From Treponema sp. (lineage in GTDB: Bacteria; Spirochaetota; Spirochaetia; Treponematales; Breznakiellaceae): a stretch of 13,843 bases of DNA. Within the stretch, counting starts at the first letter, position 1; every line of letters starts with the position of its first letter. The position numbers and the translations under genes were made by a program. Positions 1 through 6,667 of the stretch are shown here, one piece after another. Where the stretch lies: NCBI GenBank assembly GCA_031283505.1, contig JAITBO010000379.1, positions 1 to 13,843 on the forward strand. Reading direction: 5' to 3'. The notes under the pieces were generated by a model. That model saw only the letters and a list, made by a program, of their open reading frames with translations. It was not told where the DNA came from and made no database searches.

Positions 1-258
1 GAGGAATACTTCAGGTTTATAGAAGCAGGGATAGAGGCGACGAATAATCCGGCGGAATTGACGATACGGCAAAGCATAGTGGACCGGATAGTGACGCAGG
101 GAAGCCGGGGAGTAGCGGGTAATGAGTGGCATGAGCGGTTCTGGAGTGTTATTACGACATGTACTATGCAAAACATTTCGGTAATGAATAATCTGAAAGA
201 ATGTATATCCGCATATTTTGGCATGAGGCCGTTCCCTAATCTCATAAATCCAGCCTAA
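1..258 (+). CDS. IS66-family transposase (TnpC type), C-terminal fragment cut by the window edge
   Basis: The reading frame is open from the first base to a TAA at 256-258, giving 85 codons of the C-terminus. The translated segment contains NNPAELTIRQ, then VTQGSRG, then a hydrophobic VITTC stretch. This matches the end of the IS66 DDE domain, where the third catalytic acidic residue sits in an N-N-x-x-E-x-x-I-R block; the Glu of PAEL is the candidate. The protein would cut and join the ends of the insertion sequence during transposition. No stop or frameshift is visible in the part present. Whether the full gene is intact cannot be judged, because the start and the two catalytic Asp residues are upstream of the window. 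The family call rests on the motif pattern only. Confidence 0.8.
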   Translation, partial: EEYFRFIEAGIEATNNPAELTIRQSIVDRIVTQGSRGVAGNEWHERFWSVITTCTMQNISVMNNLKECISAYFGMRPFPNLINPA

Positions 259-275
259 TAGCCGTGAACGATTAC
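1..275 (+). mobile_element. Right end of an IS66-family insertion sequence (left part outside window)
   Basis: The window opens inside the transposase gene of an IS66-type element. Seventeen bases after its stop codon lies GCCGTGAACGATTAC (261-275). Its reverse complement begins GTAATCG, which resembles the GTAA-type terminal inverted repeats of IS66 elements, so the element probably ends at 275. IS66 elements usually duplicate 8 bp of target, which would make 276-283 (TCTTTATT) one copy. The left inverted repeat and the other duplication copy lie outside the window, so the boundary is an inference. Confidence 0.6.
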
Positions 276-403
276 TCTTTATTTATGTACAGTTCCTAAC
301 GCTGTATATAGCATCTCAACATATTGCTTGCTACTATTTTTAATACCGCCATATATGTAGTGTAGTTGAATAATTACCTGTGTCTCAAAACCAGACGAAA
401 GGC

Positions 404-432
404 TTGTCAATCCGGAAAAAATATGCTTAAAT
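404..432 (+). promoter_or_regulatory. Possible sigma-70-type promoter for the integrase gene
   Basis: TTGTCA (404-409) is followed after 17 bases by TTAAAT (427-432), matching 5 of 6 and 4 of 6 consensus positions. If used, it would give a leader of about 210 bases containing the hairpin at 530-550. The surrounding sequence is AT-rich, so chance matches are likely. Confidence 0.3.
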
Positions 433-529
433 TAGAGATTGTTTCAACAGGCCAGGCGGCTTCCGGGCCTTGAGGCATGGAGGGCAAATCAGCGTAGCCA
501 CAGGCTGCGAACATCCCCAAAGCAGCTTA

Positions 530-550
530 ATTCCTTATGTGGTAAGGAAT
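530..550. repeat. Perfect 8-bp inverted repeat with 5-base loop upstream of integrase
   Basis: ATTCCTTA (530-537) pairs with TAAGGAAT (543-550) around the loop TGTGG. No T-tract follows, so it is not a simple terminator. It could be a protein-binding palindrome (recombinase arm or regulator site) or a leader-RNA hairpin. Its position about 100 bases before the integrase start suits either role. Confidence 0.5.
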
Positions 551-646
551 CAGAGATATTTTTAGTTAAACTGCGGGAAGAACCGGCGCTTAATTGTCGA
601 AAACCGTTAGAAAAGGCGTTAGAAACCTTTTTCAGCGGAGAGAGTT

Positions 647-1951
647 ATGGGCTGGCCTTTTTATCTGTTCCCACAGAAAGGCGGCATTATTTACGTTGAA
701 ATCGTTGACCCGGAAACAGGGGCGCATATTACCATCCGAACAACCGGGACAAAAAACTTGGACGCCGGGATTCCTGTGGTAGGGGAAAGGCGCCAGTCTA
801 GTATTCCTGCGGGGCGGGAAAAAAGGCCGCAGCCACTGGAAGTTATTGCCGGACTGGAGAATATTCTGAAAACCATCGAAAATACCCGGGACCTTGATTC
901 GGAGGGGGCCATGGAGATAGTCAAGGTTTTAAAAAAACGGGCGCTTATAGACATAGCCATTGTTAAGGCGGGGCCTGGAAATCAGGATTTTATTGCCTAT
1001 TTGCTAAGATTTTGGGATTATGATAATTCCCCTTACGTGAAGGATCTCCTTATCCATAAACACCGGATTGGACGGAATCACTGTCGTGAGGCGCGTAACC
1101 GGGTAAAAGATAAATGGGAGTCTGTCTTTAGTAACAGGACCCTTAACAGTATTTCCCGGGAAGATTTAAAGAAATTTTCGATACAATTGGCGGAAGCAGG
1201 TTTTTCATCGAGCTATATTAATGGGATATTAAATGCCGGACTAAAAGCCCTGAAATACGCTTATCAAGAGGGAATTATTCTGTCTAATCCTGGCATGGAA
1301 CTTGAACGTTTTTCCGGAACAGGTAAAAAGCGTGGCGTACTAACCCCGTTGGAAGCCGGGAAGCTCTTTACGGAAGACTGGAAAGATAAGCGTTCCTATA
1401 TAGGAAATCTTATTGCAATAACTACCGGACTTCGTTCAGGGGAAGTAATGGCGTTAAGAAAAAATGACATCGATCAGGAAAAAAACATCCTCTATGTACG
1501 CCATTCATGGAACAGAGAAGACGGTCTTAAAACTACCAAGAATGGGGAGGACCGCCGAACTCCGCTGCTCCCGGAAGTAAAAGAAAAAATCCTTAAACTG
1601 TTGTCAGAAAATCCTCATGGAGGAGAGAACCCTTTTATCTTCTGGGGCCGGGATCCCGATAGACCTGGTGACAGCGCTTTTCTTCTTGATGGACTCAAAA
1701 GGGCTTTATCGGTAATCGACATTGAATACGAGGCCAGAAATATCGTGTTTCACTCTCATAGGCACTATTATGCGGCCAGAATGGTTGATAAAATGACTCC
1801 CGAACAGGTAGTCCGTATTACAGGCCATAAGAGCATGAAGGTATTTGAAGAATATGCGGATCACATAATAGACGAGAATATTGAGCAGGCAAGTAAAGCC
1901 GGCGCCGAGGTCTTTAAGAACATCATCCACTTTTCAAAAAGGAGCGCTTAA
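647..1951 (+). CDS. Tyrosine site-specific recombinase (phage/ICE-type integrase)
   Basis: This 434-residue protein would cut and rejoin DNA at specific sites through a 3'-phosphotyrosine link. The C-terminal catalytic domain has the full active-site set: R263 in TTGLRSGE, a likely beta-hairpin lysine (K295 or K298), H369-S-H-R372, H394 in TGHKS, and the nucleophile Y403 in EEYADH, nine residues after H394 as usual. Residues of about 115-215 look like the helical core-binding (SAM-like) domain. The first 100 or so residues are not recognised and may be an arm-binding or accessory region. The ATG at 647 is preceded by GGAGAGAG (637-644), a good ribosome binding site. No partner genes such as an excisionase are adjacent. 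It lies between an IS66 end and dinG, suggesting the remains of an integrated island or a solitary integrase. All catalytic residues are present, so it is probably active. Confidence 0.9.
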   Translation: MGWPFYLFPQKGGIIYVEIVDPETGAHITIRTTGTKNLDAGIPVVGERRQSSIPAGREKRPQPLEVIAGLENILKTIENTRDLDSEGAMEIVKVLKKRALIDIAIVKAGPGNQDFIAYLLRFWDYDNSPYVKDLLIHKHRIGRNHCREARNRVKDKWESVFSNRTLNSISREDLKKFSIQLAEAGFSSSYINGILNAGLKALKYAYQEGIILSNPGMELERFSGTGKKRGVLTPLEAGKLFTEDWKDKRSYIGNLIAITTGLRSGEVMALRKNDIDQEKNILYVRHSWNREDGLKTTKNGEDRRTPLLPEVKEKILKLLSENPHGGENPFIFWGRDPDRPGDSAFLLDGLKRALSVIDIEYEARNIVFHSHRHYYAARMVDKMTPEQVVRITGHKSMKVFEEYADHIIDENIEQASKAGAEVFKNIIHFSKRSA

Positions 1952-2007
1952 CCTTAAATGCGGCTGGCCTTTATTTAGTCCGAAGTCTGTTCAAAATCAA
2001 CCGGGTT

Positions 2008-2037
2008 TTGAAACAGGTTTCAGCTTATAGAGATAAT
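2008..2037 (+). promoter_or_regulatory. Probable promoter of dinG
   Basis: TTGAAA (2008-2013) is followed after 18 bases by GATAAT (2032-2037). Transcription would start near 2044, about 50 bases before the favoured GTG start at 2095. The TTG at 2008 could be read as an in-frame start codon, but it has no ribosome binding site, and this promoter overlaps it. That argues for translation starting at 2095. Confidence 0.45.
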
Positions 2038-2052
2038 GGCCTATTCTCTATA
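2026..2052. repeat. Inverted repeat overlapping the dinG promoter (possible operator)
   Basis: TATAGAGA (2026-2033) and TCTCTATA (2045-2052) are exact 8-base inverted repeats separated by 11 bases. They overlap the -10 element at 2032-2037 and the expected transcription start. A dimeric repressor bound here would block the promoter, or the RNA could form a 5' hairpin. No known regulator consensus was recognised. Confidence 0.4.
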
Positions 2053-2094
2053 TACTATTGCGTAAACTATCGTTTAATAAGGAAAGAGCTTTTA

Positions 2095-4698
2095 GTGCAG
2101 GCGGTTAAGCGGCTATCCGAATCAGTAATAGAGAGGCTTCGCTCGGAAATCTTCGACGCCGGAGGGAACGAGATATTTGCCCTGGGTTATTTGAATGACG
2201 CCGGGATCGTAGTTTCCGTCGATGTTCTGGCCCGAGGGAACGAAGGGGCGGTTCTGGCCCTGGATTCTCGCCCGGAACAGCGGGACGGCGTACCCTCCGA
2301 CGACGGCGCGCCTTCCGCCGACGTCCTCATCCACAACCATCCGTCAGGTTTTCTGACCCCCAGCGACAACGATCTTGCCATAGCGGGCAGGGCAGCCGAA
2401 AATGGGACCGGGTCCTTCATCATTAACAACGAAGTCAGCCGGGTCTATGTGGTGGCCGAGCCTGCCCGCAGGCGAAAACGGAAAAAACTTGATCCCGATA
2501 GGATCTGCGCAGCCCTGGAAGAAGGGGGCGCTATTGCCCGGCGGCTTCCTTCCTTTGAACTTAGACCGTCCCAGATCGGCCTTATGCGCCTGATCATCAA
2601 GGCTTTCAACGACGACGCCTTGGCAGCCGCCGAAGCGGGGACCGGTGTGGGAAAGTCCTTCGCCTATATTCTCCCTGCTATGACCTACGCCCTGGATAAC
2701 GATGAGCGCATTGTTGTTTCCACCGCCACCATAAACTTGCAGCAGCAACTGTACGAGAAGGATATTCCCCTAGTGGCTTCCGCTCTGGGCAAAAAGGTAA
2801 AGGTGGTCCTGGTGAAGGGCCGGGGGAATTACCTCTGCCGCCGGCGCCTGGAGGACGCCCTCAGGGAACCCGCCCTGGACGAGGACGAGAACAGCGCCGT
2901 CCGGGCCATCGCCGAATGGGCGGAAACTTCCGGGACCGGAAGCCGTTCGGACTTGTCCTTTCTGCCAACGGAAGGAGCCTGGTCACGGGTGTGTTCCGAG
3001 GCGGATCTCTGCATGGGGATGCGCTGTCCCGAGCGGGAACGGTGTTTCGTCCTTTCCCTCAGAAAGGAGTGTGCCGGCGCCCGTATCCTCGTGGTGAACC
3101 ATCACCTGCTTTTCGCGGACCTGGCCGCCCGCAGCCAAGGGGCTGGATACGACAACACGGTGGTGCTGCCCCCCTACCGACGCATCGTTATAGACGAGGC
3201 CCACACGGTGGAAGGGGCGGCCACATCCTTCTTTTCCCGTGAATTCAGCCGCCTCGGCGTTTTCCGTCAACTTGGCCGGTTGTACCGCAAGCGCCGCGCC
3301 CGGCGATCCGGGCTTCTGCTGCGTTTGGCGGGTCTCGCCGCAGGCGGCGGGGAAGAGGACACGTTTCTGGAAAAAAACCTGAACACGATTCAAAAAATAC
3401 GTGAAGCCGCCGATGATCTGGACGCGAATGCCCTGGAACTCTGCCGGACAGAGGGAACTTTCCGGCTCACCCCCGCCCGGGAGGAGGCCGTTTCCTCGGT
3501 TCTGACTCCCCATTTACTGGACCTGAGGCGGAACATCCTCTCCCTGGCGGAGCAGGTCAGGGACATCATCGAGAATCTTCAGGGTGAAAATGCCGAAGAC
3601 CCGGCTGTTTGGGAGATCAAGGTCATAATACGCCGTCTTGAGGCCATAGCCGGCGTCTGTTCCTCCCTGCTGGAATACCGGGAACACCCTGGTGAGGTGA
3701 TGTGGCTGGAAAGGCATACCGGTGTTTCCGGCGGCGACTGGACAGGGTTTAATGTCACCCCAATAGACGTAGCGCCCTCCCTCAAGGATGCCCTCTTTGA
3801 ACCGAACAAGACCGTAATCTGTGTATCCGCGACCCTTACCGTAGGGGGGGCCGGGAATGTTTCGGATTACCCGGAATCCGCCGATTTTGGGGATTCTTCG
3901 GGGTCCGGGACTTCTTTGGCCCTTTCGGATACGGCGTCGGAAGAAAGGCGGCGTGGGAATGTTCCGGCGGCCTTTGCTTATTGGAGCGGGCGGTCCGGTT
4001 TCGGCATGGTGCAAGACAGGGAAGCCCTCTTCGGCTGGTTCCCCTCGCCCTTTCCCTATGCCCGTTCTGTCCTCCTGGCGGCGCCTCGGGACGCACCTCT
4101 CCCCGACGAAGGCGGTTACCGCGCCTTTGTGGACAGGGCGGCGACGGCCCTGGCGGAAACAGCCGGGGGATCTGCCCTTATCCTCTTTACCTCCTACGAC
4201 GCCCTGCGGAGCGCCTATGCCGCCGCCCGGCCCGTCCTGGAAAAACAGGGAATACGCTGCCTTAAACAGGGAGATGATGACCGGAGCCGCCTCCTCCAGA
4301 GCTTTCTTTCCGACGAGACCAGCGTACTTTTCGCCACCGATTCCTTTTGGGAAGGCGTTGACGCGCCGGGGGACGCCCTTCGCCTGGTGATACTCTGCCG
4401 CCTCCCCTTCAAGGCCCCCACAGACCCCGTCTTTGAGGCCCGGTGCGAAGCCCTGGAAAGCCGCGGAGGTAGCCCCTTCATGGAATTATCCCTTCCCGAA
4501 TCGGTGATGAAGTTCAAACAAGGCTTTGGCCGGCTGATGCGCAGGTCCAGCGATCACGGCGTAGTGGCGGTCCTGGACGGACGCATTCTCCGCAAACGCT
4601 ACGGCGTATACTTCCTCCGCTCCCTCCCCAAAACCCGCATCAGCTTTGCGGATTTCGATACGGTACTCCGGCAAACGGAGGAATTTCTTTTTTCCTAA
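2095..4698 (+). CDS. dinG: DinG/XPD-type DNA helicase with N-terminal JAMM (RadC/JAB-like) domain
   Basis: This is an 867-residue superfamily 2 helicase, numbered from the GTG at 2095, which has AGGAAAGAG (2080-2088) at good spacing. A TTG start at 2008 would add 29 poorly conserved residues. Residues of about 1-125 form a JAMM domain with the exact H80-x-H82-P-x6-S90-x-x-D93 zinc pattern and E26 as the likely catalytic Glu, as in RadC/JAB proteins. The helicase has Walker A GTGVGKS (182-188), DEAH (367-370), SATL (578-581) and motif VI QGFGRLMR (809-816). Cysteines C248, C306, C311 and C317 keep the C-x4-C-x5-C spacing of E. coli DinG, indicating a 4Fe-4S cluster and 5'-3' unwinding in repair or R-loop removal. 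A Gly/Ser/Asp-rich insertion follows SATL (about 583-621). The role of the JAMM domain is unknown. DinG itself is usually about 700 residues. Confidence 0.9.
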   Translation: MQAVKRLSESVIERLRSEIFDAGGNEIFALGYLNDAGIVVSVDVLARGNEGAVLALDSRPEQRDGVPSDDGAPSADVLIHNHPSGFLTPSDNDLAIAGRAAENGTGSFIINNEVSRVYVVAEPARRRKRKKLDPDRICAALEEGGAIARRLPSFELRPSQIGLMRLIIKAFNDDALAAAEAGTGVGKSFAYILPAMTYALDNDERIVVSTATINLQQQLYEKDIPLVASALGKKVKVVLVKGRGNYLCRRRLEDALREPALDEDENSAVRAIAEWAETSGTGSRSDLSFLPTEGAWSRVCSEADLCMGMRCPERERCFVLSLRKECAGARILVVNHHLLFADLAARSQGAGYDNTVVLPPYRRIVIDEAHTVEGAATSFFSREFSRLGVFRQLGRLYRKRRARRSGLLLRLAGLAAGGGEEDTFLEKNLNTIQKIREAADDLDANALELCRTEGTFRLTPAREEAVSSVLTPHLLDLRRNILSLAEQVRDIIENLQGENAEDPAVWEIKVIIRRLEAIAGVCSSLLEYREHPGEVMWLERHTGVSGGDWTGFNVTPIDVAPSLKDALFEPNKTVICVSATLTVGGAGNVSDYPESADFGDSSGSGTSLALSDTASEERRRGNVPAAFAYWSGRSGFGMVQDREALFGWFPSPFPYARSVLLAAPRDAPLPDEGGYRAFVDRAATALAETAGGSALILFTSYDALRSAYAAARPVLEKQGIRCLKQGDDDRSRLLQSFLSDETSVLFATDSFWEGVDAPGDALRLVILCRLPFKAPTDPVFEARCEALESRGGSPFMELSLPESVMKFKQGFGRLMRRSSDHGVVAVLDGRILRKRYGVYFLRSLPKTRISFADFDTVLRQTEEFLFS

Positions 4699-4709
4699 AG
4701 ACCGCGCAA

Positions 4710-4731
4710 GGAATAGAAACGGAATAGAAAC
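4710..4731 (+). repeat. Tandem duplication of an 11-base unit after dinG
   Basis: GGAATAGAAAC occurs twice head to tail (4710-4720 and 4721-4731), 12 bases after the dinG stop. Two copies are too few for a CRISPR or satellite. It could be a slippage product or a direct-repeat binding site upstream of the next promoter. Confidence 0.6.
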
Positions 4732-4766
4732 CCTTCGCCTTATCCTGCCGTTATCGAAGACTAAAG

Positions 4767-4795
4767 TGGAAAATTCGGCATTTATACGGTATAAT
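4767..4795 (+). promoter_or_regulatory. Promoter for the exported protein gene
   Basis: TGGAAA (4767-4772), 17 bases, then a perfect TATAAT (4790-4795). Transcription would begin near 4802, giving a leader of about 35 bases that keeps the strong ribosome binding site GGAAGGAG (4821-4828). Confidence 0.6.
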
Positions 4796-4807
4796 CGGTG
4801 TTTATTA

Positions 4808-4816
4808 TGGTATAAT
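4808..4816 (+). promoter_or_regulatory. Second extended -10 element (TGGTATAAT)
   Basis: A second TATAAT (4811-4816) is preceded by TG at 4808-4809, forming an extended -10. A start at about 4823 would fall inside the ribosome binding site, so transcripts from here would be poorly translated unless the start shifts. It may be a decoy or regulatory -10. The block GGTATAAT is duplicated 21 bases apart (4788-4795 and 4809-4816). Confidence 0.35.
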
Positions 4817-4836
4817 ACCTGGAAGGAGTTGTACTT

Positions 4837-5475
4837 ATGAAAAGATTTTTTTTAGTATGCTGTTTTGGTCTTGTGGGATCCTTTTCGCTTTTCGCGGAAT
4901 TCAGGATCGATACCGGTTTGGGACTCCTTTTCCTCCAAAGGCCGGAAAAAACCAGGGACGAGAAGGTACTGCTGGACGGGATCTTTTTTCCCCTGCCGGA
5001 AGCCGGCTTTTACGGGCAGTTCAATTTTGGGAATTTCCACCTCGGGACGGGGATGCGGGGTTTTTCATATATTGCCTATACTAATTTTTGGCCCACGCTA
5101 TACGGAGAATACGATCTGGCCCGTTTTACCATTCATGCCGAGATTGGCGGGGGGATGTTCGGCATTATCGACTTATTACAGGAAGATTCGTATTCTATGA
5201 GTGGAACCCAGTATTCCGAGAGTTCCGGAATGGAAACCAGTGACGCTCCCTATTTTATGGTTAAACTGAATCCGACCATTATCCCCGAAATTTCGGTATG
5301 GTTCCGGTTTGGTAAATTTTTCAAAGTCGGAGTTGGCTGGATTACCATGTTTTTGCTGAATCCAGCGGAAAGCAAAATAATCAACATAAACCCTCAGTTT
5401 TATTTGGGGTACAAAATGACCTTTCCCAGCGCCGCCGCACGGAAAAAACCCGACGGTACCCAGCGGATCTTCTAG
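4837..5475 (+). CDS. Exported protein, probable outer-membrane beta-barrel-like, unknown function
   Basis: This 212-residue protein begins with a clear Sec signal peptide: positive MKR, a hydrophobic stretch from residue 4 to 19, and SLFA before the likely cleavage after A20. There is no lipobox cysteine in the right place. The mature part is rich in Gly, Phe, Tyr and Trp, with alternating polar/apolar stretches such as the run at 45-80 and a last strand NPQFYLGYKMTF. This suggests a small outer-membrane beta-barrel or periplasmic beta protein. A Ser/Met/Glu-rich loop lies near residues 115-130. The ATG at 4837 has GGAAGGAG eight bases upstream. The gene has its own promoter and seems monocistronic; a GC hairpin follows. 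I do not recognise a named family, and the barrel call is inferred from composition only. Confidence 0.75.
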   Translation: MKRFFLVCCFGLVGSFSLFAEFRIDTGLGLLFLQRPEKTRDEKVLLDGIFFPLPEAGFYGQFNFGNFHLGTGMRGFSYIAYTNFWPTLYGEYDLARFTIHAEIGGGMFGIIDLLQEDSYSMSGTQYSESSGMETSDAPYFMVKLNPTIIPEISVWFRFGKFFKVGVGWITMFLLNPAESKIININPQFYLGYKMTFPSAAARKKPDGTQRIF

Positions 5476-5483
5476 GGAAGAAT

Positions 5484-5509
5484 GGCCCGCCATGGATTCG
5501 CGGCGGGTC
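5484..5509. other. GC-rich hairpin after the exported protein gene
   Basis: GGCCCGCC (5484-5491) pairs with GGCGGGTC (5502-5509), with one G-T pair and a 10-base loop, 9 bases after the stop codon. No U-run follows, so it is at best a weak or factor-assisted terminator, or an mRNA 3'-end stabiliser. Confidence 0.4.
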
Positions 5510-5577
5510 GTCAGCGATGGTTCTTTGGGGCGTACCGATAGCTTGAGTTGCCTCTTTTCCCATGGTAGGGTAGAGCT

Positions 5578-6255
5578 ATGAATCTTTTTTGCCTCCTGTG
5601 GACCCCGTTGTTTTATTTCTTTTGGGTTTCCCTTAGTCCGCCCGAAACACAGGATTCCGGTGGAATATGGGCTTTGTTATTGGGAAGCGCCTTTGCCCTG
5701 GTCCGTTTTATAACCGGCCCCTGGATCTCTCCCGGAACATTCGGTTTTTCCCGATGGCTTTCCGCCCTGGTAGACGCCGCCGGTCTTCCGGCTCTGATTC
5801 CCTTCCTGTTTTTTCTCCTTTTCGTCGCCCTTAAAATCATCCCCTCTCCGGAAGACCCCGCCGGCTTCGCCTTGCTCTGGCTTATACCCCAGGGGATATT
5901 CCGCTCCCTCATCCGGGAAGGCCGGCACGATCCGGTCTTTTTGGCGCTGGTCCCCGTGCTTTGGACGGCCTTGGCCTTGGGGATGCCTTTCTTTGTCCGG
6001 TTTATCCCCGGCAGGAACCGGCGGCTCCGGAAGATTTTTGCCGTTCTCGGCATGACGGTCCTGCCCCCGGCGGCGGCCACCTGTTACTGGGCCTTTTTTT
6101 GCCAGAAACCTCTCTGGGGCTGGTTTCTTCTTGCCCTAACCCTTATGCCGCTTGTTTTTTCTGTAAGCTTCCCGCCGCGCCGGATCCGGAAGACAGAAAA
6201 CAACGACCCTCTTTCTGAGGCTAAACTTGACTCCACAAAAATCAAGACGAAATAG
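5578..6255 (+). CDS. Polytopic inner-membrane protein of unknown function
   Basis: This 225-residue protein is strongly hydrophobic. Likely membrane segments lie at about residues 3-19, 28-45, 62-86, 94-110, 119-138, 151-171 and 177-195, so six or seven helices. They are separated by short Arg/Lys-rich loops (for example GRNRRLRK near 143-150). The C-terminal tail of about 25 residues is charged and probably cytoplasmic. No transporter, permease or enzyme motif was recognised. The ATG at 5578 has only a weak ribosome binding site (GGGTAGAG just upstream). It is 102 bases from the exported protein gene and could be co-transcribed. The stop is only 17 bases from the 3' end of the convergent intron relic, and the gene does not seem truncated by it, although the exact C-terminus is untested. 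Confidence 0.7.
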   Translation: MNLFCLLWTPLFYFFWVSLSPPETQDSGGIWALLLGSAFALVRFITGPWISPGTFGFSRWLSALVDAAGLPALIPFLFFLLFVALKIIPSPEDPAGFALLWLIPQGIFRSLIREGRHDPVFLALVPVLWTALALGMPFFVRFIPGRNRRLRKIFAVLGMTVLPPAAATCYWAFFCQKPLWGWFLLALTLMPLVFSVSFPPRRIRKTENNDPLSEAKLDSTKIKTK

Positions 6256-6667
6256 ATGATGATACCTGAATGTCGGGTAGAACCGGGCGGTCACCCACCC
6301 GGAGATCTCGCAGACCCGGACGTGCCCAATTTCCCTCCCGTAGGTACGCGGCATCCGCTTCCTCTAAAAAAAATCGTTTAGCTAAAAATTGCTGCCACTT
6401 CTGGCTCCTCTGGGCGGACCTCTGGTTCAGCCATTTGAACCGTATCCCCTTGACTTGCTCGTAGAAGAGCCCGATGTTGTAGTAGTTAAGGGATAGCTCA
6501 TAATAGGCATAATGTCCCCGTAGTTTGGCGGTGAGTTCCTGGTGTTGCTCCTGCTTTGCCCAGTACCGATTCTCTTTGCACCACCGCGTTATGGACTTCA
6601 AGGCCCGGCTCAATCGTTTGCCGTAGGTCTTTCGTCCTGCCATCCAGCGCCCGTTCCTTCGTTCCAT
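6242..6667 (-). pseudogene. Group II intron reverse transcriptase/maturase, C-terminal remnant
   Basis: A 141-codon frame reads as the C-terminus of an intron-encoded protein. It has GRWMAGRKTYGKRLSRA, then RWCKENRYW, then LRGHYAYYELSLNYYN and a WLNQRS segment, which match the thumb/maturase (domain X) end of LtrA-like proteins (KxLRGHYxYY..N...L). The fingers and palm with the catalytic YADD box are absent: upstream the frame continues for about 50 codons into sequence unlike a reverse transcriptase and then meets a stop. The frame also reads past the expected end, through the intron's domain V/VI region into flanking DNA. A run of eight T (minus strand, 6373-6366) sits where a one-base change would create a TAG. 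The protein therefore cannot be active; it would originally have supported splicing and mobility. Confidence 0.75.
6272..6302 (-). other. Domain VI-like hairpin and 3' terminus of the intron
   Basis: On the minus strand CCGGGTGG (6302-6295) pairs with CCGCCCGG (6290-6283) over a GTGA tetraloop, eight pairs including one T-G. It is followed by TT and CTACCCGAC ending at 6272. This is the arrangement expected at the 3' end of a class C group II intron. The 3' exon would then start at 6271. Confidence 0.5.

Larger units (their letters stand above)
276..646. other. Non-coding gap between IS66 end and integrase gene
   Basis: This 371-base stretch has no convincing gene. It is AT-rich up to about 430 and then becomes GC-richer. 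A possible 86-codon frame starts at a TTG (439) and runs into the integrase gene in another frame. It has a weak ribosome binding site and no recognisable motif, so I do not call it. The stretch contains a possible promoter (404-432) and a perfect hairpin (530-550), described separately. An integrase attachment site could lie here, but no repeat of it was found within the window. Confidence 0.5.

Noticed and set aside
439..699. 86-codon plus-strand frame before the integrase
   Set aside because: It starts at TTG with no good ribosome binding site, has no recognisable motif and overlaps the integrase start, which has a clear ribosome binding site.
2983..4014. Long minus-strand frames opposite dinG
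   Set aside because: dinG motifs are continuous on the plus strand; these frames lack ribosome binding sites and domains.
4710..4731. CRISPR-like repeat
   Set aside because: Two directly adjacent 11-base copies with no spacer are too short and too few.
4769..4780. Shared AAAATTCGGC before the exported protein gene and near 10122 before the OmpA-domain gene
   Set aside because: Only two copies at different distances from the -10-like sequences; could be chance.
6136..6354. 72-codon minus-strand frame with text like GHVRVC and GWVTARFYPT
   Set aside because: This is the translated domain V/VI RNA region of the group II intron relic, not a gene.
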